A stretch of DNA of 64,000 nucleotides from Temnothorax longispinosus (Eukaryota; Arthropoda; Insecta; Hymenoptera; Formicidae), in contig NC_092362.1 of assembly GCF_030848805.1 (NCBI RefSeq), positions 11,822,157-11,886,156 on the forward strand, read 5' to 3'. Each line of letters begins with the position of its first letter. Position 1 is the first letter of the stretch. This document shows positions 9,976 through 20,004 of the stretch, in pieces. The notes under the pieces were generated by a model that worked only from the letters and a program-made list of their open reading frames with translations, was not told the DNA's origin and ran no database searches. Position numbers and translations under genes: made by a program.

Positions 9976-12900
9976 ATGAACGATCGCCGTTATCCGTCGT
10001 CCGAGGAATCGGACGACGAATGGCGCTGTCGCGAGCCCATGCCTAAGTTTTCGTCCGATTCGGACGACGAATTGGCGAGAGTCGAAACACCGTTGTCGAG
10101 TGCGCGCGCGTCGGTGGCGAAAGAGGACGCGCGATGGAATCTGGCTACCCATCATCTGCGAAGGGAAATCGGAGCGCGAATCGATCGCGAGCGAAAGTGG
10201 ATAGAGACGACGGTGGCAAACTCCGTCAGGGCGAGCGATTATACGCGTCGCCTGCCGCTCGAGTATTATCTCTATCACGAGACGGTGTACGGAGGAGAGA
10301 GCAGGATACATCGGATTCAAACCACCCGGTTTCGTCGTCTTTTCGACCGAGTGAAGTTCAACGTTCCCGAGGGTGAACCTTTCTGGACGCGATGCGGAAA
10401 GAGTGCGACGAGTTGCTTGCCGCAGACGTTCGCGACGCGGACGGGTACCGCGCGTGGAGACGGCGATGCGACGAGTGTCTTCGACTCCTGCGGGAGCAGT
10501 GTCGAGTCAAACGCTCCGGGAAGCGAGGAAACACGGGAGCCGTGAGCGCTCTGGTGGCTCTGATAGCGCGATTGGAAGGTTCGAGGGAAGATCTGCGTCG
10601 ACGATTCGAATGCGCCGTAGGTGCCGGCTTGGACGGAGGGGAAGGTGGTAGCGGCGGCAGCAGCAACAGAGGTTTCTCGTGGATCGAGATCGACGCGGCG
10701 TTCCAACGTCGCGTGCTTCCAACGGCGCCGTGACGAACTCGACGTACATCGAGCCTGCGCGATTTCTCGACGACGCGAAGGGCACCGTGCTCGAAAAGGT
10801 GCGGGATAATATGACCGAACACGGGTGTCTGAAGGTCAACGTCATATTCAACGGGGAATTCGTAGCGGACGTTAAGACCGACGTGAAGAGTATCGCTACG
10901 CGGAACGAACAGCTTGTCCCAGGGTCCGATTTGAGCGAGTGGTGCGATAGGCACATGCGCGACGCGATTCTAACGCGGTTGGAAGAATTTCAGGAACGCG
11001 ACAGCGGATGGGCGTTGTCGCGAATATTGAACCTAATCGTGAACGTGAACAAGTGTAATCCCATGCGCGTGGGATGTTGGATGAAAATACCGCTGGGTAT
11101 AAGACTTAAAAAGGCGGTGGTCAACGTGCTGTCGGAGAACGACGCGTGTTTCGCGCGCGCGGTGGTCGCGGCTCTGTACCCCGCCAAGCGCAACGCGGAA
11201 CGATGCGGCTCGTATCCCGATTACGCGACGGTGCTGAATCTCGACGGGATCGATTTTCCCATAGATCTAAAAAAGATCGGAAAATTCGAACGTCAGAACG
11301 ACGTATCGATCAGCGTGTTTACAACTCGGGAAGAAATTGAAAAGAAAGCTAAGTTCGGCCGGGGCGCCGACCACAACGCGATCGTGCCTCTGCGGTTGAC
11401 CGACGATAAGCGGGACAGGCACGTAAATCTGCTGTATCTGCGCGATACGCTGCGCGGCGTCAACAGGGGCCATTTCGCCTGGATAAAGAATCTGTCGCGA
11501 TTGGTGAATTCGCAATTGACCGCGAAACGGTGCGCGAAGCACGTTTGCGATCGGTAGGTAAAAGAAATAAAATGAAATGAAATGAAATGAAAAAAAAACA
11601 CGAGGAACAAGGAAAAGACGAGGCGTTATTTTTTTTTTACATACGCACAGTAATCGTACGTTATTTTTCGCAGATGTCTACACTATTTCTATACGCGCGA
11701 CAAGTTGGCCGCCCACAGCGTCGACTGCAGCCGAATGAACGACTGCGCCGTCGTTCTCCCGAACGAGAGCGACAAGTGGCTGTCTTTCGACAATTACGAC
11801 AGAAAGGAGCGACTTCCCTTCGTGGTGTACGCGGATCTGGAGTGTCTTCTCGAACGACGGGAGAGGGAAAACGTCGAGGGGGGCCCGAGAACGGAAAGAT
11901 ACGCTTATCAGCGTCACGTACCGTTCAGCCTGGGCTACTATCTGTGCTGCACCTACGACGATACCGCGTCCGCGTACAGATATCGTCGCGGCGAGGATTG
12001 CGTTTCGTGGTTCGTGAACGAGCTTCGCGTTCTCGCGCGTCGCGTTAAGAATAAATTTTCCACCAATATAGCGATGGTGGAACTTACGGAGGACGAGAAA
12101 AGCGAATGTCTGTCCTCGCGACTCATTGTCACGTGTGCGGGAAACCGTTTCAACCGGAGGACAAGCGCGTGCGGGATCACTGTCACCTAACCGGACGTTA
12201 CAGAGGTCCGGCGCATTCTCGTTGCAATCTGAATTATAGAAACGTTTACGTGATTCCCGTGTTCTTTCACAATTTGTCGGGTTACGACGCGCACTTCGTC
12301 GTCGAGAAAATCGCGAACGATTTCGAGGGCGGGGTCGATCTGCTGCCGCTCACGAAGGAAAGCTACATATCTTTCTCGAAGACCGTTAAGGAGACGCAGA
12401 CGGACGGGAAATGGGATCGGTACGTGAAGCTTCGATTCGTGGACTCGTATAAATTTTTAGCGGCGAGTATCGAAACCCTGGCGTCCTATCTGAACAGGAA
12501 CAAGCTGAGAATCACGCGTTCGGAGTACGCGGATTTGAGCGCGGAGGATCTCGATCTGCTCACTCGCAAGGGTATGTTTCCGTACGAGTACGTCGACGGC
12601 GCGGACAAACTGCGGGATACCGAGCTTCCGCCGCGCGAGGCCTTTTATAGCTCCCTGACCGACGAGACCGCGAGCGAGAGCGACTACGAGCACGCGACGA
12701 GGGTTTGGCGACGTTTTCGCGTGCGAGATCTCGGCAAGTACAGCGATCTGTATCTCAAGACCGACGTGCTTCTTCTGGCGGATATATTTAAAAATTTTCG
12801 GGACGCGTGTTCGGCGAGTTACGGGCTCGATCCCGCGCATTACTACACGTTGCCGGGGTACACGTGGAATGCCATGCTGAGGTACACCGGCGTGCGTTTC

Positions 12901-14241
12901 GAGCTGCTCACCGACATCGACATGGTGTTGTTCGTGGAACGCGGAATACGCGGCGGCCTCAGTCAATGTTCGCTCAGGTACGCGCGAGCCAACAACAGGC
13001 ACGTACCGACGCACGACTCGTCCCAGCCCACTACGTATCTCATGTATTACGACGTGAACAATCTGTACGGCTGGGCTATGAGCGAATCGTTGCCCTACGC
13101 GAATTTCCAGTGGCTCGACGATCCTGAGAATTTCGACGCGACGACCGTGCCGACGGACAGCGACGTCGGTTACATTTTGGAGGTGGATCTCGAGTACCCG
13201 CGAGACCTGCACGACGCCCACGCGGATCTGCCGTTGTGCCCGACGCGCGACAAACCGCCCGGCAAGCGACAGGAAGAACTGCTCGCCACTCTCTACGACA
13301 AATCGCGCTACGTGACGCACTATCGAAACCTGCAGCAATGTCTGCGACTAGGTATGCGTCTGACGCGCGTTCGTCGCGTTCTGCGATTCGCCCAGTCGCC
13401 GTGACTTCGCGTTTACATCGAGCTGAATACCGCGCTTAGGACGCGCGCGAGTAACGAGTTCGAACGGAATTTGTACAAACTGATGAACAACGCCGTCTTC
13501 GGCAAGACTATGGAGAACGTGCGCGATCACGTGGACGTGCGTCTCGTGACGCGATGGGACGGGAGATACGGCGCGGAGGCGTTGATCGCTAAGCCGAACT
13601 TTCACAGCAGGAGCGTCTTCTCGGAGAATCTGGTGGCGATCGAGCTGCGAAAGCTCGAGGTAAAATTCAACAAGCCTGTCTACGTGGGTATGTTTATTCT
13701 CGAGATATCCAAGACGCGTCTCTACGAGTTTCACTACGACTACATGGTGCCGCTCTATCGCGACCGTTATCGAATTGCCTACACGGATACGGACAGTCTG
13801 ATCTATTCGCTGGAGTGCGAAGACGCGTACGAGCGTATGAAACGCGACGTGCACAGGTTAGACACGAGCGATTACGCGGAGAACAACGCGCACGGTATGC
13901 CGCGCGTCAGCAAGAAGGTGCCAGGTTTGATGAAGGACGAGAACAACGGCGCGATCATGACGGAGTTCGTGGGCCTCAGAGCGAAGATGTACACTTACAA
14001 GGTACTCGGACGCGACGACACCAAGAGAATAAAGGGCGTCAAGAGAAACGTAGTCGCGAAGAGGATCACGTTCCAGGATTACGTGGAGTGCCTGCGGAAC
14101 GCGCGCGAGCTGAAGACGCGCCAGTCGTGCGTACGCTCGACGCTACACGAGGTTAACACCGTGTCGGAGCAAAAACTAGCCCTCAGTCCGCACGACGACA
14201 AGCGATACGTGACGTCGAACGGTGAGGAGACGCTTCCGTAA
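9976..14241 (+). pseudogene. PolB: Protein-primed family B DNA polymerase of Polinton, spliced, with several breaks
   Basis: Replicates the element from protein-bound ends. I choose the ATG at 9976 because the upstream ATG at 9904 lies inside the MITE. The acidic and basic N-terminal region (9976-10700) shifts frame near 10380 and again near 10720. Conserved polymerase sequence follows to a GT-AG intron (11554-11673), then a zinc-finger segment, a second frame shift region near 12100-12120 and a CHVC...DHCHLTGR segment. The exonuclease/polymerase core follows, including YYDVNNLYGWAM (palm motif A, about 13049) and YTDTDSLIY (motif C, about 13780). TGA at 13402-13404 replaces a conserved Trp in an otherwise open frame. 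The last frame ends at TAA 14239. Downstream it converges with the integrase block. Confidence 0.93.
11554..11673 (+). other. GT-AG intron in Polinton polymerase gene
   Basis: 120 bp starting GTAGGTAAAAG and ending TTTTTCGCAG. The upstream exon ends with a Cys-Asp pair and the downstream exon supplies a second Cys and a later His..Cys, so removal rebuilds a zinc finger that neither side has alone and keeps the frame. Without removal the frame hits TAG at 11555-11557. The interior is AT-rich with a pyrimidine tract, unlike the GC-rich coding flanks. A second possible donor at 11558 would retain the stop. Confidence 0.8.
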
Positions 14242-14357
14242 GGACATTACAAAATACCGTTGTAAAAAAAAGGGGGAAACAATATTGTACGCTTTAAAAA
14301 TTGTTTTATCGTAAAAATCAATAACACATAAGAAACAAATCGACGAATGTGTAAACT

Positions 14358-14372
14358 TTTATTGACAATAAA
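14358..14372. terminator. Overlapping bidirectional polyadenylation signals
   Basis: TTTATTGACAATAAA holds AATAAA on the plus strand (14367-14372) and on the minus strand (14358-14363). It lies between the ends of the convergent polymerase (plus) and integrase (minus) genes, so one short palindrome can end both transcripts. Confidence 0.65.
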
Positions 14373-14411
14373 GTAAGCGTTGTCTACTAATGTCTAAGTA
14401 TTTCTTTCTTT

Positions 14412-15338
14412 TTACAACACAGACGCCTTATCTATCCACGAATTGTGCGAGCTGTCCATTCCCAGCCACTTCACGAACGCTCGATTGCCGCGCTTGCGCA
14501 GGACTTTTTCCACGAGATAAACGTTGGGATTGGAGACGCGCAACAACTCGTGTTCGTAGAATCCTCCGGCTATCACTTCTCCGCGAACGTCTTTCAGCAG
14601 ATACGTAACGGGATTGGTCCTTTGTACTTTGGCTATGCGAAAGATCTCGGTGGTCCAATTGGGAGTGTAGCCTTTTTCGAAGATCGTTTTGAATTTGCTC
14701 ACGCGCACCGGATCGCCGACTCGAAATTTCGCCGGCGCGGCTATCTTCGCGCGACCGTACACCGTGCGCAGCAATTTTTCAGCGACGGTGGGCGTCACGT
14801 CCGCCGGACGCATTCGGATCGTTCTGTGTCTGCGACGATTGTAATTCGACAAAAGGCGCGGCAGCGATTCTATCCATCTGTACGATCCCTGGAGCGTGAA
14901 GAGCTTCCACATGTCGTTTTTCAGCGTACGATTGAATCTCTCCACCACCGACGCTTTCATCACCGAATACGTGGAATAGTGATTCACCTCGCGCTCGTCG
15001 AGGATTTTGCGCACGTCGGCGTTGTAGAATACCTTTCCTTTGTCCGTTTGCAGATTCCTGGGGTGTCGCGCGTCCTCGCGAAAGATCTTTCGGAGAGCCG
15101 TCGCGACCTCCTTTCCGCCCTTGCTCTTGAGCGGGATCGCCCAGGCGTACTTGCTCAGCACATCGATGACCGTCAGAATGTAATTGTGGCCCGCGTTCGC
15201 GCGCGAATAGGGGCGCATCTCGACCACGTCGGCCTGCCACAGGTCGTCGTAACCGCGCACCACGACGCGGCGGCGAGGAAAATTTTTTCGCGCCGGCGTG
15301 TGCAATTCTTCGACGAGTCTACGTTTTTCCACGCTCAT
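14412..15338 (-). CDS. INT: Polinton retroviral-type integrase with chromodomain
   Basis: 308 residues, uninterrupted. The DDE catalytic core shows Asp in LWQADVVEM, Asp in LQTDKGKVF and Glu in ASVVERFNRT, with about 33 residues between the last two, as in retroviral and Polinton integrases. An SH3-like DNA-binding region (FRVGDPVRVSKFK) follows, and the C-terminus (VYLVEKVLRKRG...VKWLG) has chromodomain character, which could guide integration to chromatin. No HHCC zinc motif is visible at the N-terminus. The ATG at 15338 overlaps the end of the upstream fibre-like gene by 20 bp, so the two may share a transcript. It is one of the best-preserved genes of the element. Confidence 0.95.
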   Translation of the reverse strand: MSVEKRRLVEELHTPARKNFPRRRVVVRGYDDLWQADVVEMRPYSRANAGHNYILTVIDVLSKYAWAIPLKSKGGKEVATALRKIFREDARHPRNLQTDKGKVFYNADVRKILDEREVNHYSTYSVMKASVVERFNRTLKNDMWKLFTLQGSYRWIESLPRLLSNYNRRRHRTIRMRPADVTPTVAEKLLRTVYGRAKIAAPAKFRVGDPVRVSKFKTIFEKGYTPNWTTEIFRIAKVQRTNPVTYLLKDVRGEVIAGGFYEHELLRVSNPNVYLVEKVLRKRGNRAFVKWLGMDSSHNSWIDKASVL

Positions 15339-16341
15339 TTTGTTTGAGAATCTTCAAAACGGTCTTGATCGCGATGATTTCAACCTCGTGTCTATCCGCG
15401 GTATTCTTCACGGTAACGAACTCCTCTTTAAATTCTTTTATCGCGTCGCTCAAAGTCTTTCCGAGTTCCGCGATCGCTCCCTCGACGAACCTCTTGTTGG
15501 CCGCGTCGGCGCCGACCTCCGGTGCGGCTACGCGTCGTATCTTGCGCCCCGACGCGTCGTAGGAATCCTGAGCGTTCAAACGGAGCGCGACGCTTTCCAG
15601 CGCCGCGATTCCGTTTCCCAATTCTCGGATCGCGTTGTTATTCTTGATCTCTTCGATCAAAACGCTTTTCAGCTGCCCAATCGCGCCCTCTACGTAGCTC
15701 CTGTTCGCCGCGTCGGTGCCGACCTCCGGCGCGGCTAAGCGCCGTATCCTGCGCTCCCTCGCGTCGTAAGATTCCTCGTCCAAACGGAGCGCGTCGTTCC
15801 TCAGCGTTGCGATTCCGTTTCTCAATTCCTCGGTTGCGTTTTTCTTCTCGATCTCACCGGTCACGACTTTCTTGAGCCGTCCGATCGCGCCATCTACGTA
15901 GGTCTTGTTTGCCGCGTCGGTGCCGATTTCCGGCGCGGCTACGTGTCGTATCTTGTGCTGATCCGCTTCGAAAGAGTTCAAGCGAATGAGGAGCGCCGCG
16001 TCCCTCACCTTCGCTATTTCGTTCTTCAAATTTCTCTCCGCCTTGTTCTCCACCGTCGCGATCCTACCGTTCAATTCTTCGGTCGCGCTTTTCTTCGATC
16101 GTTCGATCGCGTCCTTGACGTAACTCCTGTTCGTCGCGTCGGTGTCGATCTCCGGCGCGGCCACTCTTCGTATCTTGCGCTCCCTCGCGTCGTAAAAATC
16201 CTCGCTCATGAAGAGCGCGTTGTTGCGCGCGTAATTGCGCAGGGACTCGATCGAGGAGCACAATCTCACCTCGGACGCACCGTTGACTCCGTCGCCGCTG
16301 CCCCGATTCGTCAGAGACATGCCGAATTTGTTCACGGACAT
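15319..16341 (-). CDS. Phage-fibre-like repeat protein of Polinton
   Basis: 340 residues from the ATG at 16341; the frame is open further upstream without ATG. It contains four repeats of about 70-75 residues, each with a core like KIRRVAAPEVGTDAANKSYV followed by a heptad-rich helix. This core resembles the repeats of tail-fibre and other trimeric fibre proteins in phages and some large DNA viruses (family knowledge), where it marks the change between beta and coiled-coil segments. The helical linkers (for example EELNGRIATVENKAERNLKN) suit a trimeric coiled coil. I infer a virion fibre or spike. There is no signal peptide or membrane segment. It sits between integrase and the DUF8207-like gene, same strand. 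Confidence 0.7.
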   Translation of the reverse strand: MSVNKFGMSLTNRGSGDGVNGASEVRLCSSIESLRNYARNNALFMSEDFYDARERKIRRVAAPEIDTDATNRSYVKDAIERSKKSATEELNGRIATVENKAERNLKNEIAKVRDAALLIRLNSFEADQHKIRHVAAPEIGTDAANKTYVDGAIGRLKKVVTGEIEKKNATEELRNGIATLRNDALRLDEESYDARERRIRRLAAPEVGTDAANRSYVEGAIGQLKSVLIEEIKNNNAIRELGNGIAALESVALRLNAQDSYDASGRKIRRVAAPEVGADAANKRFVEGAIAELGKTLSDAIKEFKEEFVTVKNTADRHEVEIIAIKTVLKILKQNERGKT

Positions 16342-16391
16342 CGCGCTGGCGGGCGCGCGACTCGCACTGACGTCGCGACCTACGCGACCGA

Positions 16392-17497
16392 TCAATTTAT
16401 GACGAAGCCGGCCTCGCGAAGTTCCTCGATTATCGACAGGATTTCGTTGTCGTGAGCGTCGTTGCCGGCTCGACGAGAGGCGTCCAGCAGTCGAAGTCTA
16501 TCGACCAGCTCGTTGGGATCGTCTCAGTGAACGTAATCGATAGCGTTGTCGGTCAGTCGCATGGCCGACGGTAGCCCGGCACCCTTCGTAGTTCCAACTC
16601 TGAGAGACAGGTTTACGAGCGGCGTTATTATATTTTTGTACTTTGGTCCCTTGTTGCTCTTGACGGGATTGTCGGCTTTGCCACCGCGTTTGTGAGCGCT
16701 GGTGGAAAAAAGTATGCTCCTGTACGTTAATTTGTCCTTCTCCGTGTAGATTTTAGGGTCGGGTTTTCCCATGAAGATCAACTCGTACAGGCCGCGCGTG
16801 CCTTTGTACGGTACACCGTCGATGACCATGGTGTCATCCGGTTTCAGCTTGAATCGCTTGTTTCCCAGCATCGTGCCTTTCTCGCCGAAATGCACTCCGT
16901 AAACGGTGTCGATCTCCTTGTTTTTGTCGCCGCCCAGAAGAGCGCGCAAGTATTCCCGCCCAAACGGTCCTAGTTTGCTAGTCAGAACGTCGCGACTTTC
17001 CGCCGTACTCAAAGATTTCCCGGCGGACGTCTCCAACGTGGGGGGCGGAGTCGTCGTCTCCGATACGATCTCGCGTTCTCTGGGTAAAAACTGGACCGAA
17101 TCGTCGCGGATCGGCGTGACTCTCTTTTTTCCACCGTCGCGGTTGTCCCGATTGGCGCGAATACGTCGTCGTCCTCCCAGTAATCGCGCTCCAGGTCGGC
17201 GCCAGCGTCGTCGTCGTCTTCGCCGTTCTCGCTGTCCTTCTTCGCTCTCTTCGTCGCTTTCATCTTTTTCGGGAACGCAAAGCCAGCGCCGTCGTCGTCG
17301 TCGATCTTGCCCGGTCCTTTACCTCCTCTGCGTTCATCGGCGAGCCGTTTCAGAGGTTTGACGATAGGCTCGTACCTCTTTTCCAGAGCGATCTTGCTCT
17401 CCATTTTTCCGGCCCTGAGAGCGGCGTACTTTCTGCGAATCGAGGCGCGCGTCTTGGCTATCTCTCGCGCGGTTCTCTCCTCCGCAATCGCGCTCAT
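16392..17497 (-). pseudogene. DUF8207-like Polinton protein, one frame shift and one stop
   Basis: The N-terminal part from ATG 17497 is a basic helix (IRRKYAALRAGKMESKIALEKRYEPIVKPLK), then an acidic low-complexity stretch (DDDDG, NGEDDDDAG). Near 17085 the reading moves to another frame, which holds the conserved part: LGPFGREYLRALL, a YGVHF strand, DDTMVIDGVPYKGTRGLYELIF, and SNKGPKYKNII. TGA at 16524-16526 stands where the frame otherwise runs on to a natural stop at 16392-16394, with DDPNELVDRLRLL following the stop. Proteins of this type are common in arthropod Polintons; I believe they are catalogued as DUF8207, with unknown function. It may belong to the virion set because of its neighbours. 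Confidence 0.75.
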
Positions 17498-17531
17498 ACT
17501 CGCGTCGTTCGACGAGGCGCACTGATCGGCC

Positions 17532-18241
17532 CTACAGCACGGCGAAGTCGTGGAAGCCCCGTCTGTACCGTCCGCCTCGCAACGCGCTGTCCTTGTCTAT
17601 CACGGCGAAACCGTAGGTGCGCCGCCAACACTCGCGACAGAAGGCGCGAAACTCGTCGTACGACATGTCGATGTTCACGTGATCGTCGTACACGTGTCGC
17701 AGATTGGTGCCGTCCTGCCTGAACAGAATCAGCAGATTTGCGTTGTCGCGCACGAGATGTTTCGGTATCTTGGCGTACGTCTGACAAAGATAGAAGCAAT
17801 CGATATTCGAATGTCGACCCATAGAAAAGTACTCCCTCATTCTGTCCTGCTTGTCGCAGGCCACGTCGTCGAAGACGAAAACCGAGTCGGGAAGCGCCTC
17901 GTCGGGCGGAATGACGTCGCGATTGTCGGAAAACGCGTGATAGCCGATCTCGTCTATAGGCTCGAACAATCGTTCGAGGTATCGATACTTCGGTTGTTGC
18001 AGAGATTTCGAGTACACGTATACGTTCTCGAAACGGAGTGCGGTTGTTCCAGCAGGCTCAGCAGAACGTTCGTCTTACCGCAATTGGAGGGACCGCAAAT
18101 GATGCAACGGACGACGTTCGGAAGGAGAGGACCGTGCCGGCGCGATTCTCCGTTTCCTCTCTCGGTCGCGCCCGACTCCGCCGACGTTTTGCGATCCATA
18201 TTCGAGACTCCTAACGTCGCCGTCTGTCGCACGAATCGCAT
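17532..18241 (-). pseudogene. ATPase: Polinton genome-packaging ATPase (FtsK/HerA, A32-like), one frame shift
   Basis: The Walker A motif GPSNCGKT lies in CIICGPSNCGKTNVLLSLLE (about 18050-18108). After a single-base frame shift near 18035 the frame holds Walker B, VFVFDDVAC (about 17865-17890), and a YLCQTYAKIPKHLVRDN stretch with the sensor region. This is the double-stranded DNA packaging ATPase that fills capsids. I choose ATG 18241; another Met lies at 18199. Upstream readings to 18460 cross the promoter region and look non-coding. It is divergent from the 128-codon gene at 18468 with a shared 5' region. Confidence 0.9.
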
Positions 18242-18382
18242 GTTTGTCCTCTCTCTCTTTCTCTCTCGGGTTTTTCCGCTCGGTTCGTTCGCGATGAGTC
18301 TCTCGATCGCTGGAAAAAAAGGAGGGGGAAGCGCGGACGTTGTTTCGTTTCGTCGCGCGTGCGCAAACGCCTCGCGCGCGGG

Positions 18383-18388
18383 TATAAG
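18383..18388 (+). promoter_or_regulatory. TATA box for the plus-strand virion gene block
   Basis: TATAAG in a GC-rich setting, 80 bp before the ATG at 18468. It lies between divergent ATPase and structural gene blocks, so this interval is likely a two-way promoter. Confidence 0.5.
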
Positions 18389-18467
18389 TAGCGCGAGCGT
18401 GTCGCCGTATCCGTAGAAAAAAAATTTATTTTCTAAAATCAACAAATCGTTTGCGCGCATCGGTGAG

Positions 18468-18854
18468 ATGTCTCACAGTAGTGTGTTTCTCATACTGGTG
18501 GACGGTTACGAAATTCTCAATCTAACGGTGGAAGAGTTGCAATACATTCCGAAGGTCCTTCTGTTGCGTCAATTTGGGAGATACGTGCACCTGTTGTGGG
18601 ACCGTTTGCCGGAACATATACAAGCGGATCCCGAGGTGCAGAGATATCGCCCGTGCATGCGACACTACAATCGTCCGTGGCAGCGAACGCACATAGACGG
18701 TCCGCCGCCGCTCATCAAGGACTGCCACGAGTGCAATCGCTTTCGCCCTGTGAACGGTGTATCTTCGACTTCCCGTTCGAACTATGAAGAAGCGAATCCT
18801 CCTCGCGCAACCGCGACCGAATGCGCGGCACCGGTCTGCTCAATCGCGCGATAA
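18468..18854 (+). CDS. Unrecognised 128-residue protein before PLA2 gene
   Basis: ATG at 18468 is the first after the TATA box. The N-terminal half is hydrophobic/helical (VFLILVDGYEILNLTVEELQYIPKVLLLRQFGRYVHLLW). A Cys/His-containing segment (PCMRHYNRPW, DCHECNRF) follows, and then a Ser/Ala-rich tail that overlaps the next gene by 34 bp. The tail may be read-through after a frame shift. I do not recognise the family. Its place at the head of the virion block suggests a structural or assembly role, but nothing in the sequence proves it. Confidence 0.5.
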   Translation: MSHSSVFLILVDGYEILNLTVEELQYIPKVLLLRQFGRYVHLLWDRLPEHIQADPEVQRYRPCMRHYNRPWQRTHIDGPPPLIKDCHECNRFRPVNGVSSTSRSNYEEANPPRATATECAAPVCSIAR

Positions 18855-19483
18855 ACGCTCTTCCCTTCGAACTGCACATACCCGGTTATCAGTTCTGCGG
18901 GCCCGGTACGCGTCTAGCGAAGAGACTAGCGCGCGGCGAAGAAGGCATCAATCCGTTGGACGCGGCGTGTCGGGAGCACAACATCGCGTATTCGCGAAGC
19001 GGCGAGCTCGCTGAGCGACACGTCGCCGATCGACGGCTCGCCGAGAGGGCGCGCGAGCGCGTCACCGCGAGGGATTCCACGGCCGGTGAGAGACTCGCCG
19101 CGGCGGCCGTATGGGCGGCTATGAAGACGAAGACGAAGCTGGGCATGGGTATGGAACGCAAAAGGAAAACGAGAAAAGGAACAGGATTGAGGAGAAGCGC
19201 GAAGACGAGAAGGAAGAAGCGAAGGATACTTCCGACGGCGAAACGCGGCGGCTTCTTGCCCTTTCTACCGATGTTGGGCGCTCTCGGTTCCTTGATCGGT
19301 GGCGCGGCCGGCGTGGCCAAAGCGGTGAGCGCCAACAAAGCGGCGCAAAAACAGCTCGACGAATTGCAGCGACACAATCGCGCGATGGAGGGTCGCGGGT
19401 TGTACCTCGCGCCGTATAAGAAGCGCGGAGGTGGCGTGAGGAGAGTCGGCAAAAAAAAACCTCGCGTAAAAAGGCGAAGTTAG
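18821..19483 (+). CDS. Minor virion protein with phospholipase A2-like domain
   Basis: 220 residues from ATG 18821. Residues 20-70 carry YQFCGPGT...NPLDAACREHNIAYS, the calcium loop plus His-Asp-type helix of the PLA2 domain known from parvovirus VP1 and insect Polintons. The helix here reads REHNIAY, so the usual Asp after the catalytic His is Asn, which could weaken activity. A very basic region (RKRKTRKG, RRSAKTRRKKRR) and a hydrophobic, Gly/Ala-rich segment (FLPFLPMLGALGSLIGGAAGVAKA) recall adenovirus core/pVI-type proteins that bind DNA or breach membranes. A basic C-terminus follows. Role in entry or genome binding is inference. Confidence 0.85.
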   Translation: MRGTGLLNRAINALPFELHIPGYQFCGPGTRLAKRLARGEEGINPLDAACREHNIAYSRSGELAERHVADRRLAERARERVTARDSTAGERLAAAAVWAAMKTKTKLGMGMERKRKTRKGTGLRRSAKTRRKKRRILPTAKRGGFLPFLPMLGALGSLIGGAAGVAKAVSANKAAQKQLDELQRHNRAMEGRGLYLAPYKKRGGGVRRVGKKKPRVKRRS

Positions 19484-19572
19484 CGCGTCTACCTCCGTAC
19501 GGCGTCACGACCGATGAACAGCTCGATCGAGCGGCGCGTCGCCTGCGCGTGCCGTTCTTCCGCGGGGTGTTT

Positions 19573-20004
19573 ATGCGCGACGCTCTGCCGACGAGGGTGC
19601 GACGCGCGGAGTGCGGCATCGTGAATCTCGACGACGTGGTGGGCCCGGGCACGCATTGGGTCGCTTACGCGAAAAAAGGAAACTCGGCGATCTACTTCGA
19701 CGCGTTTGGAAATCTCCGCCCGCCGAGGGATCTTGCGCGGTATCTCGGCGACGGGGGCGGCGAGAGCGCGATTGTGACGTACAATCGTCGCGCGTTCCAG
19801 ACATTCGATCAGAGAATCTGCGGACAGCTGTGCCTGCGATTTCTTCGCGAGATCGATTGGGGGGAAGCGGGCGGACGATCGACGTTCTCCCGCGATGTCG
19901 CTGACGCTCACGTTGACCGGGACCGGCAGCGTTCTCACGGCGAGTCACTTTCCCGCTTTGGATCTGAGCGACGGCGAATACGAGCTGGGTTTGGCGACTT
20001 TTGA
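19573..20004 (+). CDS. PRO: Adenain-type cysteine protease of Polinton
   Basis: Catalytic residues can be seen in order: His in GPGTHWVAYAK, Asp/Asn region in IYFDAFGN, and Gln/Cys in QRICGQLCLRF, as in adenovirus-type maturation proteases (C5 family). It would cleave capsid precursors. The first in-frame ATG is 19573, but family-like sequence (LRVPFFRG) is open upstream to at least 19480, where it overlaps the end of the PLA2 gene in another frame. The true start may therefore be lost or the two may be joined by a frame shift. The conserved region ends near 19870; the rest to 20004 overlaps the penton gene and is likely read-through. Confidence 0.88.
   Translation: MRDALPTRVRRAECGIVNLDDVVGPGTHWVAYAKKGNSAIYFDAFGNLRPPRDLARYLGDGGGESAIVTYNRRAFQTFDQRICGQLCLRFLREIDWGEAGGRSTFSRDVADAHVDRDRQRSHGESLSRFGSERRRIRAGFGDF

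Noticed and set aside
12457..13338. 293-codon frame opposite the polymerase
   Set aside because: Shadow of the GC-rich polymerase coding strand; no family features.
14445..15347. 300-codon frame opposite the integrase
   Set aside because: Shadow of the integrase frame.
17550..18416. 288-codon plus-strand frame opposite the ATPase
   Set aside because: Overlaps Walker A/B coding sequence on the other strand; the plus reading has no motif.
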